The notes beneath the pieces were generated by a model that saw only the letters and a program-made list of their open reading frames with translations, was not told where the DNA came from and searched no databases. The position numbers were made by a program, and so were the translations under genes. Positions 1 to 6,622 of a stretch of 37,520 nt of DNA are shown piece after piece. The first letter of the stretch is position 1; each line of letters starts with the position of its first letter. Source of the stretch: IMCC26077 sp964561165 (GTDB taxonomy: Bacteria > Actinomycetota > Actinomycetes > Nanopelagicales > Nanopelagicaceae); assembly GCA_964561165.1 (NCBI GenBank), contig CAZLOJ010000009.1, positions 1-37,520 of the forward strand, read 5' to 3'.

Positions 1-667
1 GTTCATCCACCTTTATCTGACCGGAATGGACCGAATCTTCGAAATCATGGACGCTGTATGCGACATCATCTGCCCAATCCATAACCTGAGCTTCTAATGG
101 GGCTTGTGCGTGCGTGACGCCCAGCTTGACCCACTCGAATATCTTGAGGTCGTCCTGATAAACGCCAAATTTCTGTGAATTCTCAGTTGCACTCCATGGA
201 TATTTGATAGCGCTATCGAGAGTTGCGCGTGTGAGATTTAAACCCGCGCTCTCACCTTCTAGATCAAGTGTCTTTGGTTCAAGTCGCGTCAAAATTCGAA
301 AACTCTGTGCATTACCTTCGAAACCACCACATGCGCGCGCAATCTCTGCAAGCGCCGTTTCACCATTGTGACCAAAGGGTGGATGGCCTAAATCATGTGC
401 TAAACATGCGCTCTCTACTAAATCAGGATCAGCACCTAAGGCAGCACCTAGTTCACGCCCAACTTGTGCACACTCAAGTGAGTGCGACAACCGCGTGCGC
501 GGAAAATCATTTGCCCACGGCTGGGCCACTTGTGTTTTCGCAGCGAGTCTTCGTAGCGCTGATGAATGAATGATTCGGGCCCGATCGCGAGCGAACTCTG
601 TCCGCCCAGGGCGTTTCGCCGGTTCGTCGACGTACCGTGCGATATCAGTTGCGCTATAGCTACTCAT
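1..667 (-). CDS. dgt: Deoxyguanosinetriphosphate triphosphohydrolase-like protein (dGTPase), 3' part off the left edge
   Basis: I translated this on the minus strand from ATG at 667; about 222 codons are visible and the C-terminus lies outside the window. It starts MSSYSATDIARYVDEPAKRPG and then shows the HD-domain signature of dGTPases: a His in the RLSHSLEC segment and the HD pair in CLAHDLGHPPFGHNGE. A further Asp lies in MDWADDVAYSVHD. The family hydrolyses dGTP (or other dNTPs) to deoxynucleoside plus triphosphate, controlling nucleotide pools in the cytoplasm. The start codon overlaps the stop of the upstream ydcF-like gene by 4 nt (ATGA), so translation is probably coupled. It is the last visible gene of a glyS-dus-ydcF-dgt operon; in Actinobacteria dgt is often followed by dnaG. 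Substrate specificity is not decidable from sequence. Confidence 0.93.
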   Translation of the reverse strand, partial: MSSYSATDIARYVDEPAKRPGRTEFARDRARIIHSSALRRLAAKTQVAQPWANDFPRTRLSHSLECAQVGRELGAALGADPDLVESACLAHDLGHPPFGHNGETALAEIARACGGFEGNAQSFRILTRLEPKTLDLEGESAGLNLTRATLDSAIKYPWSATENSQKFGVYQDDLKIFEWVKLGVTHAQAPLEAQVMDWADDVAYSVHDFEDSVHSGQIKVDE

Positions 668-1302
668 GCGGAGTGTGCACCGCGCTCTCCATGATCGCTC
701 AAATGAATTCCTCTTCGCCCTAACGTGATGTATGCAAGATACGCCCCTGCCTCTCGAAATAGATAGCGTCTACTCGCATTTTCCAGAGTATTTGGCCCCT
801 TTTCCACCGGTACGCACTTCGCCAGGAGCGCGAAATCGCGCGCCATTGTGACAGCTCGTAAACAATGCCATGGGTCTGTGACAACAAAGATCTGCTGAGA
901 TTTATCGGGAATTTTTTGCGCATACGCCACCGTACTGGTGTAGGTATCAATTCCAGCGCTCACGACAATCACGTCATTCCTTGCCACGCCATTCGCCCGA
1001 AGCCATGCCGCCCCGGCTTTTGCCTCTGTCGTGCGATCTCCAGGTTGGCTAAAGCCCACTGTGATGATCTTCTCGACTCTATTGCTCTTATACAAATCGC
1101 GGGCTTGAGTCAGGCGCGCTGTTAAAACTGCACCTGGTCTGCCATTTAACTGTGCCGCTCCAAGTACGACCGCATACTTCGCGCTTCCCTCGGCGGGATG
1201 GATTCCGGTCCACCAAACACGAGCAGTTGAAATCAGAGGAATTGCGATTATCAGTACAAGTAGAAATGCAATTGACTTGAAGAGTAATTTGAAAAAGATC
1301 AT
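664..1302 (-). CDS. YdcF/SanA-like DUF218 membrane-anchored protein
   Basis: The product is 212 aa with one N-terminal hydrophobic segment (about residues 5-27), so it is probably anchored in the membrane with the rest outside. The DUF218 core is recognisable: YAVVLGAA, an RL-x-QA-x-DLY segment, the ITVGFSQPGDRTTEA stretch, and VVTDPWHCLRA towards the end. SanA/YdcF proteins are linked to envelope integrity and vancomycin tolerance in enterobacteria, but their biochemical activity is unsettled, so no reaction is assigned. ATG at 1302 overlaps the dus stop by 4 nt and its own stop overlaps the dgt start by 4 nt, so it sits firmly inside this operon. Confidence 0.85.
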   Translation of the reverse strand: MIFFKLLFKSIAFLLVLIIAIPLISTARVWWTGIHPAEGSAKYAVVLGAAQLNGRPGAVLTARLTQARDLYKSNRVEKIITVGFSQPGDRTTEAKAGAAWLRANGVARNDVIVVSAGIDTYTSTVAYAQKIPDKSQQIFVVTDPWHCLRAVTMARDFALLAKCVPVEKGPNTLENASRRYLFREAGAYLAYITLGRRGIHLSDHGERGAHSA

Positions 1303-2465
1303 CCGCCTGATACCGAATCGTCAAGTGCAATCGCAGGGATCTCGTCGGGATCTTCGAGCCAACGATGCGGCAACGAAACCTGGCGCACGCCTGAACTTCG
1401 CCCACGTGGAGCCTCGCCAATTTGCTGGGGATACGGCTGTTCTTCGATTTGATCAAGTAACAACTGCATCTGATTGAAATTCTCAATCATCGCTAGCTGT
1501 GATCGAATCTCACTTCCAACACGGAATCCTTTGAGGTACCACGCCATATGTTTTCGTAAATCTCGTGCAGCGCGAAATTCATCCTCGAAGTATTCGCTCA
1601 GCAGTTGGCCATGTCGGATCATAATCTGCGCAACAGCGCGCAAAGTTGGCGCTTCTGGCGCTGGTCGTCCTTCGAAAGCTGCAACCAATTCGGCAAATAA
1701 CCACGGCCTTCCCAGGCAGCCACGGCCAACGACTACGCCATGACATCCGCTCTCCGAAACCATCCGCAAGGCATCAGCCCCTGACCAAATATCGCCATTA
1801 CCTAAGACGGGTACGCCATAAGGTTCGAGCGCGCTTACTAATTCGCTAATTGCACTCCACTGCGCATTACCCGAATACATCTGAGCGGCAGTGCGTGCGT
1901 GCAATGCCACCCAGGAGACGCCAAGTTGCGCCGCGCTCTTTCCGGCTTCGATAAATGTCTTATGGTCATCATCGATGCCGATGCGCATCTTCACCGTAAC
2001 GGGAATATCAAATTGCGCTGCATTGCGCACTACTGATCCAACGATCTCTTTAAAGAGTTCACGCTTGTAAGGCAGCGCCGCTCCCCCGCCTTTGCGCGTA
2101 ACTTTGGGGACCGGACATCCAAAATTCATATCGATGTGATCAGCCAGATTTTCCCGCCCCAACATCTGCACTGCTAAACCAGCAACTCGTGGATCTACTG
2201 CATATAACTGAATCGACCGCGGAAATTCTCCTTTTCCTGGAGTGATCATTCGCATGGTCTCTTCGTTCCGTTCGATGAGTGCCCGCGCCGTGACCATTTC
2301 AGAGACAAATAAACCAGCTCCCTGCTCGCGGCAGAGCAAACGGAAAGCTGCATTGGTAATTCCAGCCATGGGGGCAAGTACAACCGGTGGATCTATCTCA
2401 ATCGCTCCCGATGGAATCGAAAGCGTAAGGGGCTTTAGCAGCCCAGTAGTCGAGGTGCCAACCAC
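1299..2465 (-). CDS. dusB: tRNA-dihydrouridine synthase (DusB type)
   Basis: This 388-aa FMN enzyme reduces specific uridines in the tRNA D-loop using NADPH. Visible motifs are the N-terminal flavin segment VVLAPMAGITNAAFR, the catalytic-Cys region MNFGCPVPKVTRKGGGAAL, the MRIGIDDDH segment on the barrel, and GNGDIWSGADA near the phosphate-binding strand. Length and motifs fit the bacterial DusB/NifR3 group. The start is GTG at 2465, inside the last 31 nt of glyS, because AGGTGG lies 4 nt upstream of it and no better start follows. The overlap implies translational coupling to glyS. The exact DUS paralogue is inferred; only one is visible, and actinobacteria usually have a single dusB. Confidence 0.93.
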   Translation of the reverse strand: MVGTSTTGLLKPLTLSIPSGAIEIDPPVVLAPMAGITNAAFRLLCREQGAGLFVSEMVTARALIERNEETMRMITPGKGEFPRSIQLYAVDPRVAGLAVQMLGRENLADHIDMNFGCPVPKVTRKGGGAALPYKRELFKEIVGSVVRNAAQFDIPVTVKMRIGIDDDHKTFIEAGKSAAQLGVSWVALHARTAAQMYSGNAQWSAISELVSALEPYGVPVLGNGDIWSGADALRMVSESGCHGVVVGRGCLGRPWLFAELVAAFEGRPAPEAPTLRAVAQIMIRHGQLLSEYFEDEFRAARDLRKHMAWYLKGFRVGSEIRSQLAMIENFNQMQLLLDQIEEQPYPQQIGEAPRGRSSGVRQVSLPHRWLEDPDEIPAIALDDSVSGG

Positions 2466-3814
2466 GCTTCCACCTGATCTAATGCGATACGACTCTGCTC
2501 CATCGAATCACGTTCACGAATGGTGACTGCATGATCATCAAGTGATTCAAAATCGATTGTGATACAAAAAGGTGTGCCAATCTCATCTTGACGTCGGTAG
2601 CGACGACCGATTGCACCAGCATCGTCAAATTCGACATTCCAATTCTTCCGTAACTGTGCGGCAAGATCGCGCGCCTTTGGAGAAAGGTCAGCATTGCGAG
2701 AGAGCGGCAGGACGGCTGCTTTGACGGGAGCAAGGCGGGGATCTAGACGCATCACAGCGCGCTTTTCCATCTCACCTTTTGCATTCGGAGCTTCATCTTC
2801 GGTGAACGCATCCATCATGAAAGTCAGCGCGCAGCGGTCAACACCAGCTGCAGGTTCAATGACATAAGGCGTCCAGCGCTCGTTCTTCTCTTGATCAAAA
2901 TACGTCAGGTCTTTACCTGAAGATGCAGAGTGCGCTTTGAGATCGAAATCAGTTCGATTAGCGATTCCCTCGAGTTCGCCCCACTCGGTTCCGGAGAATT
3001 CGAACTTGTACTCGATATCCGCCGTTCGCTTGGAGTAGTGCGAGAGTTTCTCTTTTGGATGCTCATAGATACGAAGTCGCTCAGGATTGATGCCAAGATC
3101 CTTGTACCAAGCAAGACGAGTGTCGATCCAATACTGGTGCCACTCTTCATCGGTACCTGGAACTACGAAAAATTCCATCTCCATCTGTTCGAATTCTCGA
3201 GTTCTGAAGATGAAGTTTCCGGGTGTGATCTCGTTCCGGAAAGATTTCCCAATCTGCCCGATTCCAAACGGTGGTTTCTTCCGCGATGTCGTAAGAACTT
3301 GATCAAAGTTTATGAATATTCCTTGTGCAGTCTCTGGCCGTAAGTAGGCAAGACCGGACTCATCTTCTACCGGTCCAAGAAAAGTTTTAAGTAGGCCAGA
3401 GAATTGTTTTGGAACAGTGAATTGGCCCTTGTTTCCACACGCAGGGCAATTCACTTCGGTGAGATCGGTTGGCTTGCGATTATGTTTTGCTTCAAACGCT
3501 TCTTCAAGATGATCTGCGCGATAGCGCTTATGGCACGAGGTGCACTCGGTGAGCGGATCCGAGAAGGTCGCGACGTGTCCGGATGCTTCCCACACTTCGC
3601 GGGCGAGAATCACGCACGAATCAATGCCTACGACATCTTCACGTCCGGTGACCATCGAACGCCACCATTGGCGCTTCACATTATTTTTTAACTCCACGCC
3701 CAACGGTCCGTAATCCCACGAGGCGCGTAAGCCACCATAAATCTCACTCGAGGGGTAGACGAAGCCTCGGCGCTTGGCCAAGCTGACAATTGTCTCTAAA
3801 CGATCGGCTGCCAT
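2435..3814 (-). CDS. glyS: Glycine--tRNA ligase (class II, homodimeric type)
   Basis: This 459-aa enzyme charges tRNA-Gly and is of the single-chain dimer type, not the alpha2beta2 type. It opens with FVYPSSEIYGGLRASWDYGPLG and shows class II motif 2 (FRNEITPGNFIFRTREFEQ), motif 3 (AAGVDRCALTFMMDAF) and a C-terminal anticodon-binding domain. Two Cys pairs (CTSCHKRYRAD and CPACGNKG, about residues 100-145) look like a zinc knuckle. I chose ATG at 3814 over the in-frame ATG at 3829 because GGAGAGG is well placed before 3814 and would lie inside the coding region otherwise. Its promoter faces away from the ZIP gene, and the dyad at 3901-3931 covers the position expected for its -35 element, so zinc-linked control is possible. 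Confidence 0.96.
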   Translation of the reverse strand: MAADRLETIVSLAKRRGFVYPSSEIYGGLRASWDYGPLGVELKNNVKRQWWRSMVTGREDVVGIDSCVILAREVWEASGHVATFSDPLTECTSCHKRYRADHLEEAFEAKHNRKPTDLTEVNCPACGNKGQFTVPKQFSGLLKTFLGPVEDESGLAYLRPETAQGIFINFDQVLTTSRKKPPFGIGQIGKSFRNEITPGNFIFRTREFEQMEMEFFVVPGTDEEWHQYWIDTRLAWYKDLGINPERLRIYEHPKEKLSHYSKRTADIEYKFEFSGTEWGELEGIANRTDFDLKAHSASSGKDLTYFDQEKNERWTPYVIEPAAGVDRCALTFMMDAFTEDEAPNAKGEMEKRAVMRLDPRLAPVKAAVLPLSRNADLSPKARDLAAQLRKNWNVEFDDAGAIGRRYRRQDEIGTPFCITIDFESLDDHAVTIRERDSMEQSRIALDQVEAWLAPRLLGC

Positions 3815-3846
3815 GGTTTTCCTCTCCATCCGGCTGGCTGTCGGCG

Positions 3847-3866
3847 GAGCGCCGCTGGCGGCGCTC
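3847..3866 (-). other. GC-rich hairpin in the glyS leader
   Basis: An 8-bp perfect stem, GAGCGCCG paired with CGGCGCTC around a 4-nt loop, lies 33-52 nt upstream of the glyS ATG. No U-run follows and no T-box features (specifier loop, TGGN antiterminator) are visible. It may stabilise the leader or be a relic; function unknown. Confidence 0.5.
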
Positions 3867-3877
3867 AGATATATATA

Positions 3878-3883
3878 AGGGTA
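3878..3883 (-). promoter_or_regulatory. Probable -10 element of glyS (TACCCT)
   Basis: On the minus strand TACCCT is followed by a TATATATAT tract. The same TACCCT hexamer precedes the ZIP gene, the leuA leader and the marR gene in this window, so it is a favoured -10 form here. It would give a 5' leader of about 55-60 nt containing the hairpin at 3847-3866. The matching -35 position falls at about 3901-3906, the edge of the putative Zur dyad. Confidence 0.5.
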
Positions 3884-3900
3884 CCCGCTATCAATCCTAA

Positions 3901-3931
3901 AAAAATGGTAATGACAATCATTTCCATTTTT
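3901..3931. promoter_or_regulatory. Putative Zur/Fur operator: 31-bp near-perfect inverted repeat
   Basis: Arms AAAAATGGTAATGA (3901-3914) and TCATTTCCATTTTT (3918-3931) pair at 13 of 14 positions around a 3-nt centre. The core, read on the minus strand as GGAAATGATTGTCATTACC, resembles the AATGAT-n-ATCATT type of Zur box. It lies immediately upstream of a ZIP transporter and a Fur-family gene. It covers the ATGACA -35-like hexamer at 3911-3916 and ends 2 nt before the TACCCT -10, so a bound repressor would block transcription. Family knowledge suggests zinc-loaded Zur; Fur or Mur cannot be excluded. Confidence 0.8.
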
Positions 3932-3939
3932 GCTACCCT
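3911..3939 (+). promoter_or_regulatory. Leaderless promoter of the ZIP-zur operon
   Basis: The -35-like ATGACA (3911-3916; 5 of 6 to TTGACA), a 17-nt spacer and TACCCT (3934-3939) end 6 nt before the ATG at 3946. No Shine-Dalgarno sequence precedes the ATG. Transcription would therefore start at or next to the start codon. Confidence 0.7.
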
Positions 3940-3945
3940 CCCGCC

Positions 3946-4785
3946 ATGACTCTTCCTATCGTCCTCGCGGCAATTACCGCCCTCGCCACAGCAGTCGGCG
4001 GACTCATCGCGCTTAAAGCAAAAGACCGACTTCACCTCGTGCTTGGCCTTGCTGCTGGATTACTCCTTGGCCTCGTCGCATTCGATCTCCTCCCAGAAGT
4101 CTTCGCTCATGGCGAGCAGGAATTTCTCGGTGCACCATCAGTATCAATCGCTTTAATCGGTGGCTTTCTTGCGCTCCATCTCTACGAGCGATTCTTCGGT
4201 TCGCATGAACCAGCTGAATCAGATTACGGTCATGACCATAAGCACTCAGCGAATGTTGCTGGTGGATTAGGCGCACTTGCCATGGGTGGCCATGTATTCC
4301 TTGACGGCCTCGCCCTTGCTGTCGCTTTCAAAGTGAGTGATCAACTTGGTTTCGCGGTCTTCATCGCTCTGCTAGTGCATGCATTCAGCGACGGCTTGAA
4401 CACTGTCTCGTTACTGATTAAAAGTGGGCACTGGAGCAAGAACGCTATCTGGTTAATTGGTGTCGATTCAATCGCACGAATATCTGGCGCAGTATTAGGC
4501 TCAACAATCGCCCTCAGCGAAGATTTCATCGCCCTCTATCTTGCAGCATTCGCAGGAATCATCATCTATTTAGCAACCAGCCATATCTTGCCCGAGGCGC
4601 ACGCAAAACACTCTTCACGTTTGACGCTTCTTGCCACAGTCGTTGGCGTGATTGCTATGTGGGCCATGGTTTCGCTTTTACATAGCACGCATGCACATGG
4701 TGCAGATGATTCGCACGGAGAATCTTCGCATTCCATTCCACACGAAGATGACCATCATGAAGAAGATGAAGAGCACCATGAATAA
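3946..4785 (+). CDS. ZIP-family divalent metal (probably zinc) importer
   Basis: This 279-aa integral membrane protein has about eight hydrophobic segments. The metal-site helices are recognisable: GGHVFLDGLALAVAF, LLVHAFSDGLNTVSL and IYLATSHILPEAH. The His/Asp/Glu-rich loop (HEPAESDYGHDHKHS, about residues 87-100) and the His/Glu-rich C-terminal tail (last 30 residues, about ten His) are typical of metal-handling ZIP proteins. The predicted role is uptake of Zn2+ across the cytoplasmic membrane. It starts leaderless at 3946 behind a putative Zur operator, and its last 8 nt overlap the following Fur-family gene. Operator type and regulator neighbour support zinc, but Fe or Mn transport is possible. 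Confidence 0.9.
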   Translation: MTLPIVLAAITALATAVGGLIALKAKDRLHLVLGLAAGLLLGLVAFDLLPEVFAHGEQEFLGAPSVSIALIGGFLALHLYERFFGSHEPAESDYGHDHKHSANVAGGLGALAMGGHVFLDGLALAVAFKVSDQLGFAVFIALLVHAFSDGLNTVSLLIKSGHWSKNAIWLIGVDSIARISGAVLGSTIALSEDFIALYLAAFAGIIIYLATSHILPEAHAKHSSRLTLLATVVGVIAMWAMVSLLHSTHAHGADDSHGESSHSIPHEDDHHEEDEEHHE

Positions 4786-5143
4786 ATCGCAGGTCAAACT
4801 TCTCTCCACCTTAGAACGAGTGGGTGGTTTTGCCAGTGCGCAGGAGCTTTACCAAATTCTCCGTAGAGATGGAGATGGAATCGGCCTTACTACTGTGTAC
4901 CGCGCGCTTCAAACGTTACTAGACGACAAAATAGTGGATGTGCTTCGCCGAGAAGATGGTGAGTCAATTTACCGTCTCTGTGGTGAGAGCCATCATCACC
5001 ATCTGGTCTGCCGCTCCTGTGGAACAACGGTAGAGATTGAAGGATCTTCAGTTGAAAAATGGGCCGAAGTTATCGCGAAAGAACATAGATTTCGAGAGGT
5101 CGGACATACGATCGAGCTCTTTGGCTTATGTGCAGCCTGCTAA
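4778..5143 (+). CDS. zur: Fur-family metalloregulator, probably zinc uptake regulator Zur
   Basis: The product is 121 aa from ATG at 4778, which overlaps the ZIP stop by 8 nt; in-frame ATGs at 4757 and 4766 are alternatives. The winged-helix half runs from QVKLLSTLERVGGFASAQELYQ through LTTVYRALQTLLDD. The metal-binding half has HHHHLVCRSCG and ends in LCAAC, giving the two CxxC pairs of the structural zinc site. Fur proteins of this size repress metal uptake genes when loaded with metal. Location in one operon with a ZIP importer behind a Zur-like dyad suggests zinc control and autoregulation. I infer zur because leuA-recO-uppS-zur-glyS order is what I recall from actinobacteria. Confidence 0.85.
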   Translation: MNKSQVKLLSTLERVGGFASAQELYQILRRDGDGIGLTTVYRALQTLLDDKIVDVLRREDGESIYRLCGESHHHHLVCRSCGTTVEIEGSSVEKWAEVIAKEHRFREVGHTIELFGLCAAC

Positions 5144-5146
5144 AAA

Positions 5147-5872
5147 TTACGCTTTGCCGAAACGGCGTTCGCGCTGCGAATAAATCTCAATCGCTTTCCA
5201 TAAGGTCTCACGACGCACATCTGGCCACAGTACGTCCATAAAGACAAGTTCGGCATAAGCGACTTGCCATAGCAAGAAGTTACTTATGCGCTCCTCTCCG
5301 GATGAGCGAAGGAAGAGATCGATATCGCTTGGAATGTTGAGGTATTCACCGAATTTCTTCTCGCTGATTTTCTCCGGGTTTACTCTCTTTCGCTTGATAT
5401 CAGCAGCCAACTCGACTGCAGCATCAATAATCTCTGAACGTCCACCGTAATTGACGCACATGTTAAGCGTCAGCACTTTATTCCTTGCGGTCTTCTCTTC
5501 GGCGCGCTCTAGCTCGGAGATTACGCTCCCCCAGAGCTTTCCTGGACGTCCGGCCCATTTCACTCGCACTCCCATATCGTGCATCTGATCTAATCGGCGA
5601 CGAATCACGTCGCGATTAAAACCCATCAGAAATTTCACTTCTTCAGGTGAGCGTTTCCAATTCTCCGTTGAGAATGCAAAAGCGCTCAATTCTTTGACGC
5701 CTATTTGGATTGCTCCTTCGACTACGTCAAAGAGCGCATGCTCTCCTGCTTCATGTCCTGCGGTACGGGGCAGGCCGCGGGATTTCGCCCAGCGACCATT
5801 GCCATCCATAACTACCGCGACATGTTTGGGGATTCGATCAGCAGGCAGAATCGGCATCATTGCGTTGCTCAT
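5147..5872 (-). CDS. uppS: Isoprenyl transferase (cis-polyprenyl diphosphate synthase)
   Basis: This 241-aa enzyme condenses isopentenyl diphosphate units in Z configuration to make the polyprenyl carrier lipid used for cell-wall synthesis. Family motifs are clear: HVAVVMDGNGRWAKSRG with the catalytic Asp, SAFAFSTENWKRSPEEV, and DLFLRSSGEERISNFLLWQ. Start ATG at 5872 overlaps the recO stop by 4 nt (ATGA), so it is coupled to recO. Its end is only 3 nt from the stop of the convergent zur gene and no terminator hairpin fits between them. Product chain length (undecaprenyl versus decaprenyl) cannot be told from sequence. Confidence 0.95.
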   Translation of the reverse strand: MSNAMMPILPADRIPKHVAVVMDGNGRWAKSRGLPRTAGHEAGEHALFDVVEGAIQIGVKELSAFAFSTENWKRSPEEVKFLMGFNRDVIRRRLDQMHDMGVRVKWAGRPGKLWGSVISELERAEEKTARNKVLTLNMCVNYGGRSEIIDAAVELAADIKRKRVNPEKISEKKFGEYLNIPSDIDLFLRSSGEERISNFLLWQVAYAELVFMDVLWPDVRRETLWKAIEIYSQRERRFGKA

Positions 5873-6600
5873 ACTCGCTCGACCAGCGGCAGACTTCGTA
5901 GCGATCTTTCAAGATGAAACTGCAAATATGCAGCCACTATTCCACTTGCCTCGCGCTGCACTTTTAACTCCGAACCGTCCGCGCTCGACCATTCACCGGA
6001 AATCAAAGCACCCATCAATGTCAATGCATCAGCAGAAACTGTTGCGGAGCCAGATGGGCGACACTCGCTACAGACGCTACCGCCGCCAGCCAGTGAGAAG
6101 AAACGATGCGGCCCACTCTTCTCGCATCGGAAACATTGGTCGAGCGCTGGCGCGTACCCACCCACTGCAAGCGAACGCAACAAGAAAGCATCAAGAATTA
6201 GTGAAGGTGCGTGCTCATCGCGGGCGAGGCTTCGTAGCGCGCCAACAACAAGAAGATATTGTTGAGTTGAGGGCTCTTGTTCATTGAGAGTGAAACGCTC
6301 TGCAGTTTCGAGAATTGCAGATGCAATCGTCCATTTTTGATAATCAGCCGAGAGCTCATCTCCGAAATTTTCGCGAGAGACTGCTTCAGTAATGATGTCA
6401 AAGGTCTTGCCAGTGTGTAACTGGACATCGATTGTGCTCGCTGGCTCTAATCGCGCGCCAAATTTAGATTTGGTTCGACGTACGCCTTTTGCTACTGCAC
6501 GAATTCGACCATGTTGACGGGTGAGCAATGTGATTATCCGATCAGCTTCACCCAAACGTGCAGTGCGAATAACCACTGCTTCGTCGCGATAAAGGCCCAC
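5869..6600 (-). CDS. recO: DNA repair protein RecO
   Basis: The 243-aa product has an N-terminal OB fold (LYRDEAVVIRTARLGEADRIITLLT), a helical middle, and a zinc module CFRC...CSEC typical of many RecO proteins. RecO anneals SSB-coated single strands and helps RecR load RecA in the RecFOR pathway. The start is GTG at 6600, giving MGLYRDE, which matches the usual actinobacterial N-terminus. It has no Shine-Dalgarno but sits 6 nt after TAGCGT (6607-6612), so recO-uppS may also be transcribed from a leaderless promoter inside the 22-nt gap after leuA. Confidence 0.93.
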   Translation of the reverse strand: MGLYRDEAVVIRTARLGEADRIITLLTRQHGRIRAVAKGVRRTKSKFGARLEPASTIDVQLHTGKTFDIITEAVSRENFGDELSADYQKWTIASAILETAERFTLNEQEPSTQQYLLVVGALRSLARDEHAPSLILDAFLLRSLAVGGYAPALDQCFRCEKSGPHRFFSLAGGGSVCSECRPSGSATVSADALTLMGALISGEWSSADGSELKVQREASGIVAAYLQFHLERSLRSLPLVERV

Positions 6601-6606
6601 GCCAAT

Positions 6607-6612
6607 ACGCTA
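6607..6612 (-). promoter_or_regulatory. Possible leaderless -10 (TAGCGT) for recO
   Basis: TAGCGT followed by exactly 6 nt and the GTG start, with no ribosome binding site. The geometry matches the other leaderless starts in this window, but the gap after leuA is only 22 nt, so readthrough from leuA is also likely. Confidence 0.4.
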
Positions 6613-6622
6613 ACTCAAAGAG

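Noticed and set aside
268..573. Plus-strand open frame of 101 codons
   Set aside because: It lies opposite dgt, whose minus-strand translation shows clear HD motifs; the plus frame has no recognisable domain or start context.
3815..3883. T-box or riboswitch in the glyS leader
   Set aside because: The leader is too short and lacks a T-box core sequence, specifier loop and terminator; only a simple hairpin is present.
4652..4777. 42-codon N-terminal extension of the Fur-family gene inside the ZIP gene
   Set aside because: It lies almost wholly within the ZIP coding region in another frame, has no Fur-like sequence, and ATG 4778 gives a normal domain start.
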